Shown here: positions 7,233 through 13,755 of the stretch, in pieces
Layout of the letters: each line of letters opens with the position of its first letter
Position numbering within the stretch: position 1 is the stretch's first letter
From: an uncultured Bacteroidales bacterium
GTDB taxonomy: Bacteria; Bacteroidota; Bacteroidia; Bacteroidales; P3
Assembly: GCA_937906975.1 (NCBI GenBank)
Contig: CALCUN010000060.1
Span: 1 to 13,763 of the forward strand
Direction of reading: 5' to 3'
Length of the DNA: 13,763 bases
Made by a program: the position numbers and the translations under genes
Notes under the pieces: model-generated
Database searches by the model: none
Seen by the model: the letters and a program-made list of their open reading frames with translations, nothing else
What the model was told of the DNA's origin: nothing

Positions 7233-8015
7233 TTATCTAATCGAGGTAAAGCCTTTCATTAAGCCTCTTTCTGCTTTTTCCATAAAGGTAATGATTTCAT
7301 CTGCTTCTGTTGATTGAGGCAATTGTTTGATTTCTGCTAAGGCGTTAGTGTAGGTCAAGCCTTGTTGAAAGACTACACGATATATGTTTTTAATATTGTT
7401 TATTGTTTCTTGTGAATATCCTCTTCTTGTTAAGCCTACTGAATTGATTCCACAGTAAGAAACAGGGAATTTACCGCCTTTTACGTATGGTGGTATGTCT
7501 TTATCTACTAAACTACCGCCCATCAAAATCACGTGTTTACCTATGCGACAGAATTGATGTACTGCACTTTGTCCGCCTATGATTGCAAAGTCATCTACTT
7601 CAACATGGCCTGCAAGTGTGGCAGAATTTGCTAATATGCAATTGTTTCCTATTATACAATCGTGTGCTACGTGAGCGTATGCCATAATAAGGTTGTTGTT
7701 TCCTATAACGGTGCGTTTGTTTGCATTTGTTCCGCGGTTGATAGTAACAAATTCTCTTATTATATTGTTGTCTCCTATTTCGGCTGTTGTGTATTCGCCC
7801 TCAAACTTCAAGTCTTGTGGAACTGCTGCTATGCTTGCTGAAGGGAATATCTTACAATTTTTTCCTATTCTCGCTCCTGGAAATATAGTAACGTGTGGTC
7901 CAATCCAACAATCATCGCCTATTTCTACATCATCGTATATAACGGCGAAAGGTTCTATTGTTACATTCTTCCCTATCTTTGCATTAGGGTGAACATAATA
8001 CATTTGATTGTTCAT
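7233..8015 (-). CDS. lpxA: UDP-N-acetylglucosamine O-acyltransferase (lipid A pathway, first step)
   Basis: The 260-residue cytoplasmic enzyme transfers a 3-hydroxyacyl chain from acyl-ACP to the 3-OH of UDP-GlcNAc, starting lipid A synthesis. The N-terminal two thirds are hexapeptide repeats of the left-handed beta-helix type (for example AKIGKN, VEIGDD, ARIGKN). The block FVTINRGT (89-96) and AYAHVAHDC (112-120) is the LpxA active site; H118 corresponds to the catalytic histidine H125 of the E. coli enzyme. IPPYVKGGKFP (174-184) is also typical. The C-terminus is helical. Length equals the family norm. The ATG lies 5 bases after the lpxC-fabZ stop, so the two form an operon and lpxA has no visible promoter of its own. 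Confidence 0.95.
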   Translation of the reverse strand: MNNQMYYVHPNAKIGKNVTIEPFAVIYDDVEIGDDCWIGPHVTIFPGARIGKNCKIFPSASIAAVPQDLKFEGEYTTAEIGDNNIIREFVTINRGTNANKRTVIGNNNLIMAYAHVAHDCIIGNNCILANSATLAGHVEVDDFAIIGGQSAVHQFCRIGKHVILMGGSLVDKDIPPYVKGGKFPVSYCGINSVGLTRRGYSQETINNIKNIYRVVFQQGLTYTNALAEIKQLPQSTEADEIITFMEKAERGLMKGFTSIR

Positions 8016-8020
8016 TTTTC

Positions 8021-9406
8021 TTATTTTTTAGTTTTAGCAACTTGTGCCATCAACTGTGCTTCTACAACTAATTTATTTCCAACGTATGCCTCGCCTTTCA
8101 TCTTAACGATTCCTCTTCTGATTGGCTCTGTTAATGTAAGTTTTAACAAAAGTGTATCTCCTGGAACTACTTTATTTCTGAATTTTACTTCTTCAAATTT
8201 CATAAAATATGTGCTGTAGTTTTCAGGGTCTTCTATATCTTTTAATGCTAACACACCTCCTGTTTGTCCTAAGGCTTCTACAATCAATACTCCTGGCATT
8301 ACAGGTTCTTGTGGAAAGTGTCCGTTAAAGAAATCTTCGTTTCCTGTTACGTTTTTCAAGCCTATTACATAGTCTTCTCCTATTTCTATTACTTTATCTA
8401 TAAGTAACATTGGAAATCTGTGTGGCAACAAATTTTTTATTGCCTTAATATCATATACTGGTTCTTTGTTTGGGTCGTAAACTGGTATTGTGTTATTTTC
8501 CATGATAGTTTTAATTTTTCTTGCTAATAAATTATTTACTTTATGTCCTGGACGCTTAACGATAAAGCGTGCCTTTAATGGTTTTCCTACAAGAGCTATA
8601 TCGCCAATAAAGTCAAGCAATTTATGACGTGCTGGCTCGTTTTCAAAATTCTGTTGAACATTGTTCAATAATCCCTTTTCAACTTTTATTTCGTTAGGAT
8701 TTTTTCCAAAAACACTTGCTAAGTGTTCTATTTGTTCTTTTCCCAAAACCTTATCTACAAAGATAAGTGCATTGTCTAAGTCTCCGCCTTTTATAAGGTT
8801 AAGTTTTAATAGTTGTTCTATTTCATCTAAGAAAACGAAGGTGCGACAAACAGAAAATTTTTCTTTAAATTCAGATAGGTTTTTCAAGCAAGAGTTTTGA
8901 CTTCCTATGATTCTTGGAGAAAAGTCTATGTTTAAATCTACTCTAAATCCATCGTATGGCATAGCAATTAGTTCTATGTCGTTTTCTTCATCAGAGTAGG
9001 TAACAATTTCTTTAAGGGTAAAGTATTGTCTTGATTTTTCTAAGTATTCAACTCCGCTTTCCTCAATGGCTTGCAACCAATATTTTGCACTTCCATCAAG
9101 AATAGGGACTTCTTCTGTGTCTATCTCAATCAGGGCGTTATCAATGTTTGAGGCATACAAAGCAGCCATCAAGTGTTCTATGGTAGCAACCTTTGCTCCT
9201 GCCTTTTCAATAGTTGTTCCTCGTGAAGTCTCTGTAACAAGCTCAGCCTTAGCCTCAACCATCACAGGATTTTCCAAATCAACTCTCTTAAATACAATCC
9301 CGCTATTAGAGGCAGCAGGCAAAATATTTACCTCCACAACTTTTCCTGTGTGAAGTCCTTTGCCTTTGATTGTTATCTTATTTTTTATTGTAGTTTGCTT
9401 TTCCAT
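8021..9406 (-). CDS. lpxC-fabZ: Bifunctional UDP-3-O-acyl-GlcNAc deacetylase / 3-hydroxyacyl-ACP dehydratase
   Basis: The product has 461 residues and is the LpxC-FabZ fusion characteristic of Bacteroidota. LpxC covers about 1-305 and performs the committed zinc-dependent deacetylation of lipid A synthesis: zinc ligands H78 (in TIEHLMAAL), H261 and D265 (in RHKLLDFIGD), and catalytic H288 (in GHKVNNLLARK). FabZ covers about 318-461 and dehydrates 3-hydroxyacyl-ACP: NLLPHRFPMLLIDKV (325-339), H363 in GHFPQEPVMPGVL and E377 in IVEALGQ form the active site. The two activities compete for the same 3-hydroxyacyl-ACP pool, so fusion can balance lipid A and fatty acid synthesis. I chose the ATG at 9406 (MEKQTTIKNKITIKG) over an upstream in-frame TTG at 9421, which overlaps the promoter box. 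lpxD, often upstream in this phylum, is not adjacent. Confidence 0.95.
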   Translation of the reverse strand: MEKQTTIKNKITIKGKGLHTGKVVEVNILPAASNSGIVFKRVDLENPVMVEAKAELVTETSRGTTIEKAGAKVATIEHLMAALYASNIDNALIEIDTEEVPILDGSAKYWLQAIEESGVEYLEKSRQYFTLKEIVTYSDEENDIELIAMPYDGFRVDLNIDFSPRIIGSQNSCLKNLSEFKEKFSVCRTFVFLDEIEQLLKLNLIKGGDLDNALIFVDKVLGKEQIEHLASVFGKNPNEIKVEKGLLNNVQQNFENEPARHKLLDFIGDIALVGKPLKARFIVKRPGHKVNNLLARKIKTIMENNTIPVYDPNKEPVYDIKAIKNLLPHRFPMLLIDKVIEIGEDYVIGLKNVTGNEDFFNGHFPQEPVMPGVLIVEALGQTGGVLALKDIEDPENYSTYFMKFEEVKFRNKVVPGDTLLLKLTLTEPIRRGIVKMKGEAYVGNKLVVEAQLMAQVAKTKK

Positions 9407-9418
9407 AATTTCAAGTTG

Positions 9419-9449
9419 CAAAGTTAGATATTTTTATTTGAATAAACAA
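9419..9449 (-). promoter_or_regulatory. Promoter of lpxC-fabZ-lpxA
   Basis: Read on the minus strand, TTG (9449-9447) is followed by exactly 20 bases and TAACTTTG (9426-9419), an almost ideal Bacteroidota -33/-7 pair. The -7 box ends 12 bases before ATG 9406, predicting a leader of about 6-8 bases and leaving no room for a conventional ribosome binding site. Confidence 0.75.
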
Positions 9450-9464
9450 TCTTTTACCTTATAT

Positions 9465-9548
9465 AAATATCTCTAAGAAAACAAAAAATATTCCTAAGAG
9501 AAAAAAAAATATTCCTAAGAGAAAAAAAATTTTTTCTTAGAGATATTT
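9465..9548. repeat. 21-bp phased repeat array 2 in the divergent lpxC / 9627 intergenic region
   Basis: Cores CTAAG occur at 9473-9477, 9494-9498 and 9515-9519, and the inverted core CTTAG at 9536-9540, all in exact 21-bp register. The spaces are long A tracts. The outer copy AAATATCTCTAAGAAAA (9465-9481) and TTTTCTTAGAGATATTT (9532-9548) form a perfect 17-bp inverted repeat. Here the array is not behind a stop codon but between two divergent promoters, so a pure terminator role does not explain it. A-tracts recurring every two helical turns would be expected to bend DNA (inference). Confidence 0.78.
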
Positions 9549-9561
9549 TCACAAGCAAAAG

Positions 9562-9594
9562 TTTGCGTGAGTTAAAATTTTCTTTGTATCTTTG
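9562..9594 (+). promoter_or_regulatory. Promoter of the 9627-10073 gene
   Basis: TTTG (9562-9565), a 21-base spacer and TATCTTTG (9587-9594) make a good Bacteroidota promoter ending 32 bases before ATG 9627. AGTTTGC (9560-9566) and GCAAACT (9594-9600) form a 7-bp dyad that overlaps both promoter elements; it could be an operator, or chance in AT-rich DNA. Confidence 0.72.
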
Positions 9595-9626
9595 CAAACT
9601 AAAATATATATCTATATTTCAATAAT

Positions 9627-10073
9627 ATGAAGAAAAAATTTGTTGTAATAGTAGCCTTAATGATGAGTTTTGTTTTCTCTTTCGCACAAGGAGAGGGCAA
9701 ATCTTTGTATCCTTTTTATATAGGTAAGGACTACGTTGTTGTAGGCGTGAGTGCAAAGACTACCGACAAAGAACTATTAGAAATAAGAAAGAACATACTA
9801 AAATATTCTTCAATACGCTTCAACGAATTTGATGTAATAAGAGGTGAAAACGGCGACATCTACTTCCTTTCTATAAAGGTAGATTGCAGAGATGGTTATA
9901 GCGCATACATTTCTCATTCCTTCGAAAAAGGAGATACTACCGTACACGGATTTGTTAGAGACTACACAAAAACTCACTTTAACAGAGCGTTTTATTACGG
10001 AGATTTAACAGACAAAACCTCTGGAATAGAGCGAATTAAACAAGCGTTAGCAAACAAAGAAGAAGAAAAATAA
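9627..10073 (+). CDS. Small secreted protein of unknown function
   Basis: The product has 148 residues. It begins MKKKFVVIVALMMSFVFSFA, a signal peptide with likely cleavage after residue 20 (A|Q), so the protein is periplasmic or exported; no lipobox cysteine is present. The mature part starts GEGKSLYPFYIGKDYVVVG. It then has a helix-strand pattern (KTTDKELLEIRKNILKYSSI, then NEFDVIRGENGDIYFLSIKV) that recalls small beta-alpha-beta domains in Bacteroidota envelope proteins, where a charged helix precedes a strand with 'R(N/G)xxGxI'. That resemblance is weak and I assign no function. The C-terminus is charged (NKEEEK) and is not a type IX sorting domain. The gene has its own promoter, and rpmG downstream has another, so it seems to be a single-gene unit. 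Confidence 0.7.
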   Translation: MKKKFVVIVALMMSFVFSFAQGEGKSLYPFYIGKDYVVVGVSAKTTDKELLEIRKNILKYSSIRFNEFDVIRGENGDIYFLSIKVDCRDGYSAYISHSFEKGDTTVHGFVRDYTKTHFNRAFYYGDLTDKTSGIERIKQALANKEEEK

Positions 10074-10111
10074 AATTTTTTTTGATATAATATTAGGTTA
10101 AGAAAAAAAAA

Positions 10112-10129
10112 GTGTGTAATTTTGCACAC
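10112..10129 (+). promoter_or_regulatory. Promoter -7 box of the rpmG operon, framed by an inverted repeat
   Basis: TAATTTTG (10117-10124) fits TAnnTTTG and ends 23 bases before the rpmG ATG. It is flanked immediately by GTGTG (10112-10116) and CACAC (10125-10129), so the box is the exact loop of a 5-bp dyad. No good -33 TTG is seen. Confidence 0.55.
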
Positions 10130-10147
10130 CCAAAAATTGAAGAAAAG

Positions 10148-10336
10148 ATGGCAAAGAAAACTAAAGACGTAAGAGTACAAGTTATACTTGAGTGCACAGA
10201 GCACAAAGCATCAGGAATGCCTGGTACATCTCGTTATGTAACCACAAAATCAAAGAAAAACACTCCTGAGCGTTTAGAATTGAAAAAATACAATCCTATA
10301 TTAAAAAGGATGACTGTACACAAAGAAATTAAATAA
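10148..10336 (+). CDS. rpmG: 50S ribosomal protein L33
   Basis: The 62-residue protein starts [20 protein letters not shown] and ends [15 protein letters not shown], a near match to Bacteroidota L33, a small large-subunit protein near the E site. The zinc-ligand cysteines found in some L33 forms are absent; the single Cys is at 16. ATG 10148 was preferred to the upstream in-frame GTG at 10112, because the latter overlaps the promoter. It is first in a block with the DUF4295 gene and ftsY. In relatives rpmB (L28) usually precedes rpmG; here it does not, and a promoter sits directly in front. Confidence 0.93.
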   Translation: MAKKTKDVRVQVILECTEHKASGMPGTSRYVTTKSKKNTPERLELKKYNPILKRMTVHKEIK

Positions 10337-10356
10337 AAAGAATAGGAGTATAAGAT

Positions 10357-10512
10357 ATGGCAAAGAAAGTAGTTGCAACCCTTAAAACCTCAACAGGTAA
10401 GGATTTTGCGAAAGTTATAAGAACAGTACGTTCAGAAAAGACAGGAGCTTACACTTTCAAAGAAGAGATTGTACCTTCTGACAGTGTAAAAGATTATCTT
10501 GCAAAGAAATAA
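10357..10512 (+). CDS. DUF4295 family small basic protein
   Basis: This 51-residue protein begins MAKKVVATLKTSTGKDFAKV and ends VPSDSVKDYLAKK. It is small and lysine-rich and lies directly behind rpmG, which is the conserved place of DUF4295 proteins in Bacteroidota. The function is unknown; position and composition suggest a ribosome-associated role, which is inference. A real Shine-Dalgarno-like AGGAG (10344-10348) lies 8 bases before the ATG, unusual in this window. The stop TAA is at 10510-10512. The gap to rpmG is 20 bases, so they are co-transcribed. Confidence 0.9.
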   Translation: MAKKVVATLKTSTGKDFAKVIRTVRSEKTGAYTFKEEIVPSDSVKDYLAKK

Positions 10513-10527
10513 TACTTAGCAAAAGCC

Positions 10528-10551
10528 TTGTTGTGGAAGTTCCACAATGGG
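10528..10551 (+). promoter_or_regulatory. First hairpin of a possible attenuator between DUF4295 and ftsY
   Basis: TTGTGGAA (10531-10538) and TTCCACAA (10540-10547) are perfect complements around one base (in RNA the inner pairs would open to form a loop). It is followed by only a short T-rich run. Its left side contains TTGTTGT (10528-10534), which is repeated in the left arm of the next hairpin. Confidence 0.5.
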
Positions 10552-10573
10552 TTTTAGTTTAAGATTTTAATAA

Positions 10574-10621
10574 AAAGGGTTGTTGTCTGAGAGCAATAAG
10601 ATAACAACTCTTTATTTTTTT
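10574..10621 (+). terminator. Terminator/attenuator hairpin just upstream of ftsY
   Basis: AAAGGGTTGTTGTCT (10574-10588) pairs with AGATAACAACTCTTT (10599-10613) over 15 bp with two G-U pairs and a 10-base loop, followed by a T-rich tail to 10621. It has the form of an intrinsic terminator yet ends fewer than 20 bases before the ftsY ATG. It probably limits read-through from the abundant ribosomal-protein message into ftsY. Confidence 0.7.
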
Positions 10622-10639
10622 ATTCCAAACATTTGCATT

Positions 10640-11590
10640 ATGGGATTTTTTTCTTTCTTTACAAAAAAAAATAAGGAAACGCTTGACAGCGGTCTTTCAA
10701 AGACCAAAGAAAGTGTATTTAGTAAAATATCAAAAGCCATCATCGGAAAGTCAAAAGTCGATGAAGAGGTTTTAGATAACTTAGAACAGATATTAATTGA
10801 GTCAGATGTGGGAGTAGAAACCACACTCAAAATCATAGACAGAATAGAAAAAAGAGTAGCACGCGACAAATACCTTGGCACTGCCGAACTCAATTCTATT
10901 TTGAAAGAAGAAATAATGTCGCTTCTAAATGAAAACGAAACAGAAGAAAGAGAAAGTTTCAACATTCAAACAAATGACGCTCCATACGTAATAATGGTTG
11001 TTGGCGTTAATGGAGTTGGAAAAACCACAACGATAGGCAAACTCGCATATCAATTCAAAAAAGCAGGAAAGAAAGTAATTCTTGGAGCCTCTGACACATT
11101 CCGTGCAGCGGCTGTTGATCAACTAAAAATATGGGCGGAAAGAGTTGATGTAGATATCGTTACTCAAGGAATGGGAGCCGATCCTGCTTCTGTTGCTTAC
11201 GACACTTTACAGTCTGCCGTTGCGAAAAAAGCAGATATTGTAATCATTGACACCGCAGGACGTTTACATAACAAAAAGGGATTAATGGACGAGTTGTCTA
11301 AAATCCGTAATGTAATGAAAAAAGTCGTACCTTCTGCCCCAAATGAAGTGCTTTTGGTGCTTGATGCTTCAACTGGTCAAAACGCAATCGAGCAAGCAAA
11401 ACAATTCACCGCAGCAACCGATGTTAATGCCTTAGCTCTAACAAAACTTGACGGCACTGCAAAAGGCGGAGTCGTGATAGGAATTTCCGAACAATTTAAA
11501 ATCCCTGTACGTTACATAGGATTAGGAGAGCAAATGGAAGATTTGCAAATTTTTAATCGTAAAGCATTCGTAGATAGTTTATTTGAATAA
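10640..11590 (+). CDS. ftsY: Signal recognition particle receptor FtsY (SRP GTPase)
   Basis: The 316-residue protein docks SRP-ribosome complexes at the inner membrane for co-translational insertion. The N domain is helical (about 20-100) and the G domain follows: G1 GVNGVGKTTTIGKLA (122-136), DTFRAAAVDQL (152-162), G3 DTAGRLHNKKGL (204-215), G4 TKLDGTAKGG (268-277) and G5-region GLGEQMEDLQIF (294-305). The acidic A domain of E. coli FtsY is absent; a short N-terminus MGFFSFFTKKNKE, hydrophobic then basic, may give the membrane contact. ATG 10640 was chosen because the N-domain begins there; an earlier in-frame TTG at 10580 falls inside the terminator stem. AACATTTG (10628-10635) is an imperfect -7 box. 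The beta-barrel gene follows after 15 bases. Confidence 0.95.
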   Translation: MGFFSFFTKKNKETLDSGLSKTKESVFSKISKAIIGKSKVDEEVLDNLEQILIESDVGVETTLKIIDRIEKRVARDKYLGTAELNSILKEEIMSLLNENETEERESFNIQTNDAPYVIMVVGVNGVGKTTTIGKLAYQFKKAGKKVILGASDTFRAAAVDQLKIWAERVDVDIVTQGMGADPASVAYDTLQSAVAKKADIVIIDTAGRLHNKKGLMDELSKIRNVMKKVVPSAPNEVLLVLDASTGQNAIEQAKQFTAATDVNALALTKLDGTAKGGVVIGISEQFKIPVRYIGLGEQMEDLQIFNRKAFVDSLFE

Positions 11591-11605
11591 TTTAAAGCAA
11601 AAGAA

Positions 11606-12274
11606 ATGAAAAAGATAATATTAGCCTTAGCAATACTATTAATAGGCTCAAGCCTTTCAGCACAAGAAAAATACGACAAACACATCTTTTCAATGAGCAC
11701 AGGCTATGCTTTCAGACTTGCAGACAGCCACCCTTCTCAACTAATCAACACAGTAGATAATCCTGAGCATGTAGATAGAATGAGACATTGCCTTCATTTT
11801 GGATTTAACTACGATTATAAATTCACAAACTACCTTGCAGCGGGATTAAAAGCCTCAATGCTTATGGGCTTCCATAGCTTTGAAAAAGAAGTAGCATCAC
11901 AAAATGGCACAACAACAAAACTTTACTCAGACGATATTAACATTTTCTATGTAGGACCAACATTCAAGGCACAATTACCAACAATAGCTGAAAAAATTGA
12001 CCTTTGGACAAGAGCCTCTCTTGGATATATGAAAACAAGAATCACAGACAAAACAGAGGCATCAAACATTTATAGCGGAGATTGCTTAGGCTATGGATTA
12101 GAATTAGGAATTGACTATTTAATTTCAAAACATATCGGAATAGGCTTTAACATTGAATACTTAGGAGGGCAAGTAAACACATTCAAATCAGCAGAAGACG
12201 AAATAGATATATCAGAAAACCCTGAAAACCTAAGCAGACTTAACATACAACTTGGAGTAGTTATAAAATTATAA
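11606..12274 (+). CDS. Outer-membrane beta-barrel (porin-like) protein
   Basis: The product has 222 residues. A signal peptide MKKIILALAILLIGSSLSA with cleavage at about A19|Q20 leads into a mature chain of alternating amphipathic strands separated by polar turns: HIFSMSTGYAFRLA, HCLHFGFNYDYKFTNYLAAG, NIFYVGPTFKAQL, KIDLWTRASLGYMKT, YGLELGIDYLIS, IGIGFNIEYLGGQV. It ends with a strand, RLNIQLGVVIKL. The size suggests an eight-stranded barrel of the OmpA/OmpX-like kind common in Bacteroidota. No peptidoglycan-binding domain is present. It sits between ftsY and rimO with gaps of 15 and 11 bases, so it probably shares their transcript although it is functionally unrelated. The substrate or role is unknown. 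Confidence 0.75.
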   Translation: MKKIILALAILLIGSSLSAQEKYDKHIFSMSTGYAFRLADSHPSQLINTVDNPEHVDRMRHCLHFGFNYDYKFTNYLAAGLKASMLMGFHSFEKEVASQNGTTTKLYSDDINIFYVGPTFKAQLPTIAEKIDLWTRASLGYMKTRITDKTEASNIYSGDCLGYGLELGIDYLISKHIGIGFNIEYLGGQVNTFKSAEDEIDISENPENLSRLNIQLGVVIKL

Positions 12275-12285
12275 AGCCTACCACC

Positions 12286-13575
12286 TTGAAGATAAACATC
12301 ATCACACTTGGTTGTTCAAAAAACCTTGTCGATAGCGAACACTTAGCAGGCATTCTAAGAAACGAAGGCCACGAAATCGCATTTGATTCTTCCAAAACAA
12401 AGTTTGACACAGTAATAATCAACACTTGCGGATTTATTGGCGATGCAAAAGAAGAATCAATCGACACAATTCTTGAATATGCCGAATTAAAAAACAAGAA
12501 AAAGATAAATACGCTAATCGTATTTGGCTGTTTAGTAGAGCGCTACAAAGAAACCCTTGAAGAAGAAATAGAAGAAGTAGATGCTTTCTTTGGAGTGAAG
12601 GACTATACCGAAATAGCAACCTACCTAAACGCAAAAATAGAAGAAAAACACTACCTTCAACGATTAGCAAGCACACCAAAACATTACGCATACCTAAAAA
12701 TATCAGAAGGATGCGACAGAAGATGTTCCTTTTGTGCAATTCCCGACATAAGAGGACATCACAGCTCAATCCCAATTGAAGACCTAGCAGAAGAAGCCAA
12801 ACAATTAGCAGAACAAGGCGTAAAAGAACTAATCATAATTGCACAAGATACTTGCAACTATGGCAAAGACCTTTACGGCAAAGTAAGACTTGTAGATTTA
12901 TTACAAGAGATTGCAAAAATAGAACAAATAAAATGGATACGATTACAGTACTCCTACCCTAACGATTTCAACGATGAGTTGATAGAGTTCATAGCAAACG
13001 AGCCTAAGATGTGCAAATACATTGATATGCCTTTGCAACACATCAACAATCGTTTGCTTAAATCTATGAATCGCAAGATTACAGGAGAAACAATCCACAC
13101 CCTACTCAATAAAATCAAAACAAAAATTCCAAACATCTGTCTTCGTACAACCTTTATAGTAGGTTATCCAAGCGAAACAAGAGAAGAATTTGAAGAATTA
13201 AAAACCTTTGTAGAGCAAACAAAGTTTGACAGAATGGGTGCTTTCACCTACTCAGCCGAAGAAAACACACCTTCATTTAAACTAAACGATGATGTTAGCC
13301 AAGAGGAGAAAGACGAACGTTTAGACGCCCTAACACAAATGCAAGAGGGCATTTCTTTACAATTAAACAGAAATAAAATTGGCAAAGTCTTCACTGTGTT
13401 GATTGACAGAAAAGAGGGAGAATATTGGATAGGCAGAACAGAGCATGATTCCCCAGAGGTAGATAACGAAGTACTTATTCCAATAGAGGAAAAAGCCAAA
13501 ATAGGAGAATTTTTCCAAGTAAAAATAACCGATGCCATAGAGTTTGACCTTTATGGAGAAATAATCGCAAAATAA
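12286..13575 (+). CDS. rimO: Ribosomal protein S12 (Asp) methylthiotransferase RimO
   Basis: The 429-residue radical-SAM enzyme adds a beta-methylthio group to the conserved aspartate of ribosomal protein S12. The N-terminal UPF0004 domain binds one iron-sulfur cluster through C10 (LGCSKN), C48 (NTCGFIGDAKEESID) and C82 (VFGCL). The radical-SAM cluster site is C143, C147 and C150 in EGCDRRCSFCAIPDIRG. A TRAM domain ends the protein (about 365-429). The motif LGCSKNLVDSEHL is RimO-like rather than MiaB-like. The only start giving the full domain is TTG at 12286 (TTG AAG ATA AAC); no in-frame ATG lies upstream, so a non-ATG start is likely. No clear Shine-Dalgarno is visible. It follows the beta-barrel gene by 11 bases. 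Confidence 0.95.
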   Translation: MKINIITLGCSKNLVDSEHLAGILRNEGHEIAFDSSKTKFDTVIINTCGFIGDAKEESIDTILEYAELKNKKKINTLIVFGCLVERYKETLEEEIEEVDAFFGVKDYTEIATYLNAKIEEKHYLQRLASTPKHYAYLKISEGCDRRCSFCAIPDIRGHHSSIPIEDLAEEAKQLAEQGVKELIIIAQDTCNYGKDLYGKVRLVDLLQEIAKIEQIKWIRLQYSYPNDFNDELIEFIANEPKMCKYIDMPLQHINNRLLKSMNRKITGETIHTLLNKIKTKIPNICLRTTFIVGYPSETREEFEELKTFVEQTKFDRMGAFTYSAEENTPSFKLNDDVSQEEKDERLDALTQMQEGISLQLNRNKIGKVFTVLIDRKEGEYWIGRTEHDSPEVDNEVLIPIEEKAKIGEFFQVKITDAIEFDLYGEIIAK

Positions 13576-13577
13576 AT

Positions 13578-13645
13578 CAAAGAAAAAAAATAAAAAAGCA
13601 AAGAAAAAATTTAAAAAAGCAAAGAAAAAATTTAATTTTTCTTTG
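13578..13645 (+). repeat. 21-bp phased repeat array 3 after rimO
   Basis: CAAAG cores at 13578-13582, 13599-13603 and 13620-13624 and the inverted CTTTG at 13641-13645 are in exact 21-bp register. Bases 13592-13612 and 13613-13633 are identical 21-bp direct repeats; the first unit is degenerate. As in array 1, the first core starts three bases after the stop codon of the upstream gene. No spacers, transposase or target-site duplications are visible. Confidence 0.8.
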
Positions 13646-13652
13646 CTTTTTT
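13613..13652 (+). terminator. Hairpin terminator after rimO
   Basis: AAAAAAGCAAAGAAAAA (13613-13629) and TTTTTCTTTGCTTTTTT (13636-13652) form a perfect 17-bp stem with loop ATTTAA, and the right arm runs into a T tract ending at 13654. It is built from the third and the inverted unit of repeat array 3 and has nearly the same arms as the hairpin at 192-227. Confidence 0.7.
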
Positions 13653-13696
13653 TTGCAGTTAGTACACACAATAATAAATATATTTCAAAGAAAAAG

Positions 13697-13728
13697 TTTG
13701 GAATATTATTTTTTTATATATATCTTTG
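13697..13728 (+). promoter_or_regulatory. Promoter of the gene at the right edge
   Basis: TTTG (13697-13700), a 20-base spacer and TATCTTTG (13721-13728) form a good Bacteroidota promoter, ending 27 bases before the ATG at 13756. Confidence 0.7.
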
Positions 13729-13755
13729 TCGGCATAATTAAATACCTTTAAAGTT

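Noticed and set aside
9465..9548. Three short direct repeats as a CRISPR array
   Set aside because: The units are contiguous 21-bp repeats without unique spacers of constant length, and no cas gene is nearby.
10580..10639. Extended N-terminus of FtsY from TTG 10580
   Set aside because: The extension is encoded by the terminator stem and has no counterpart in the family; ATG 10640 fits.
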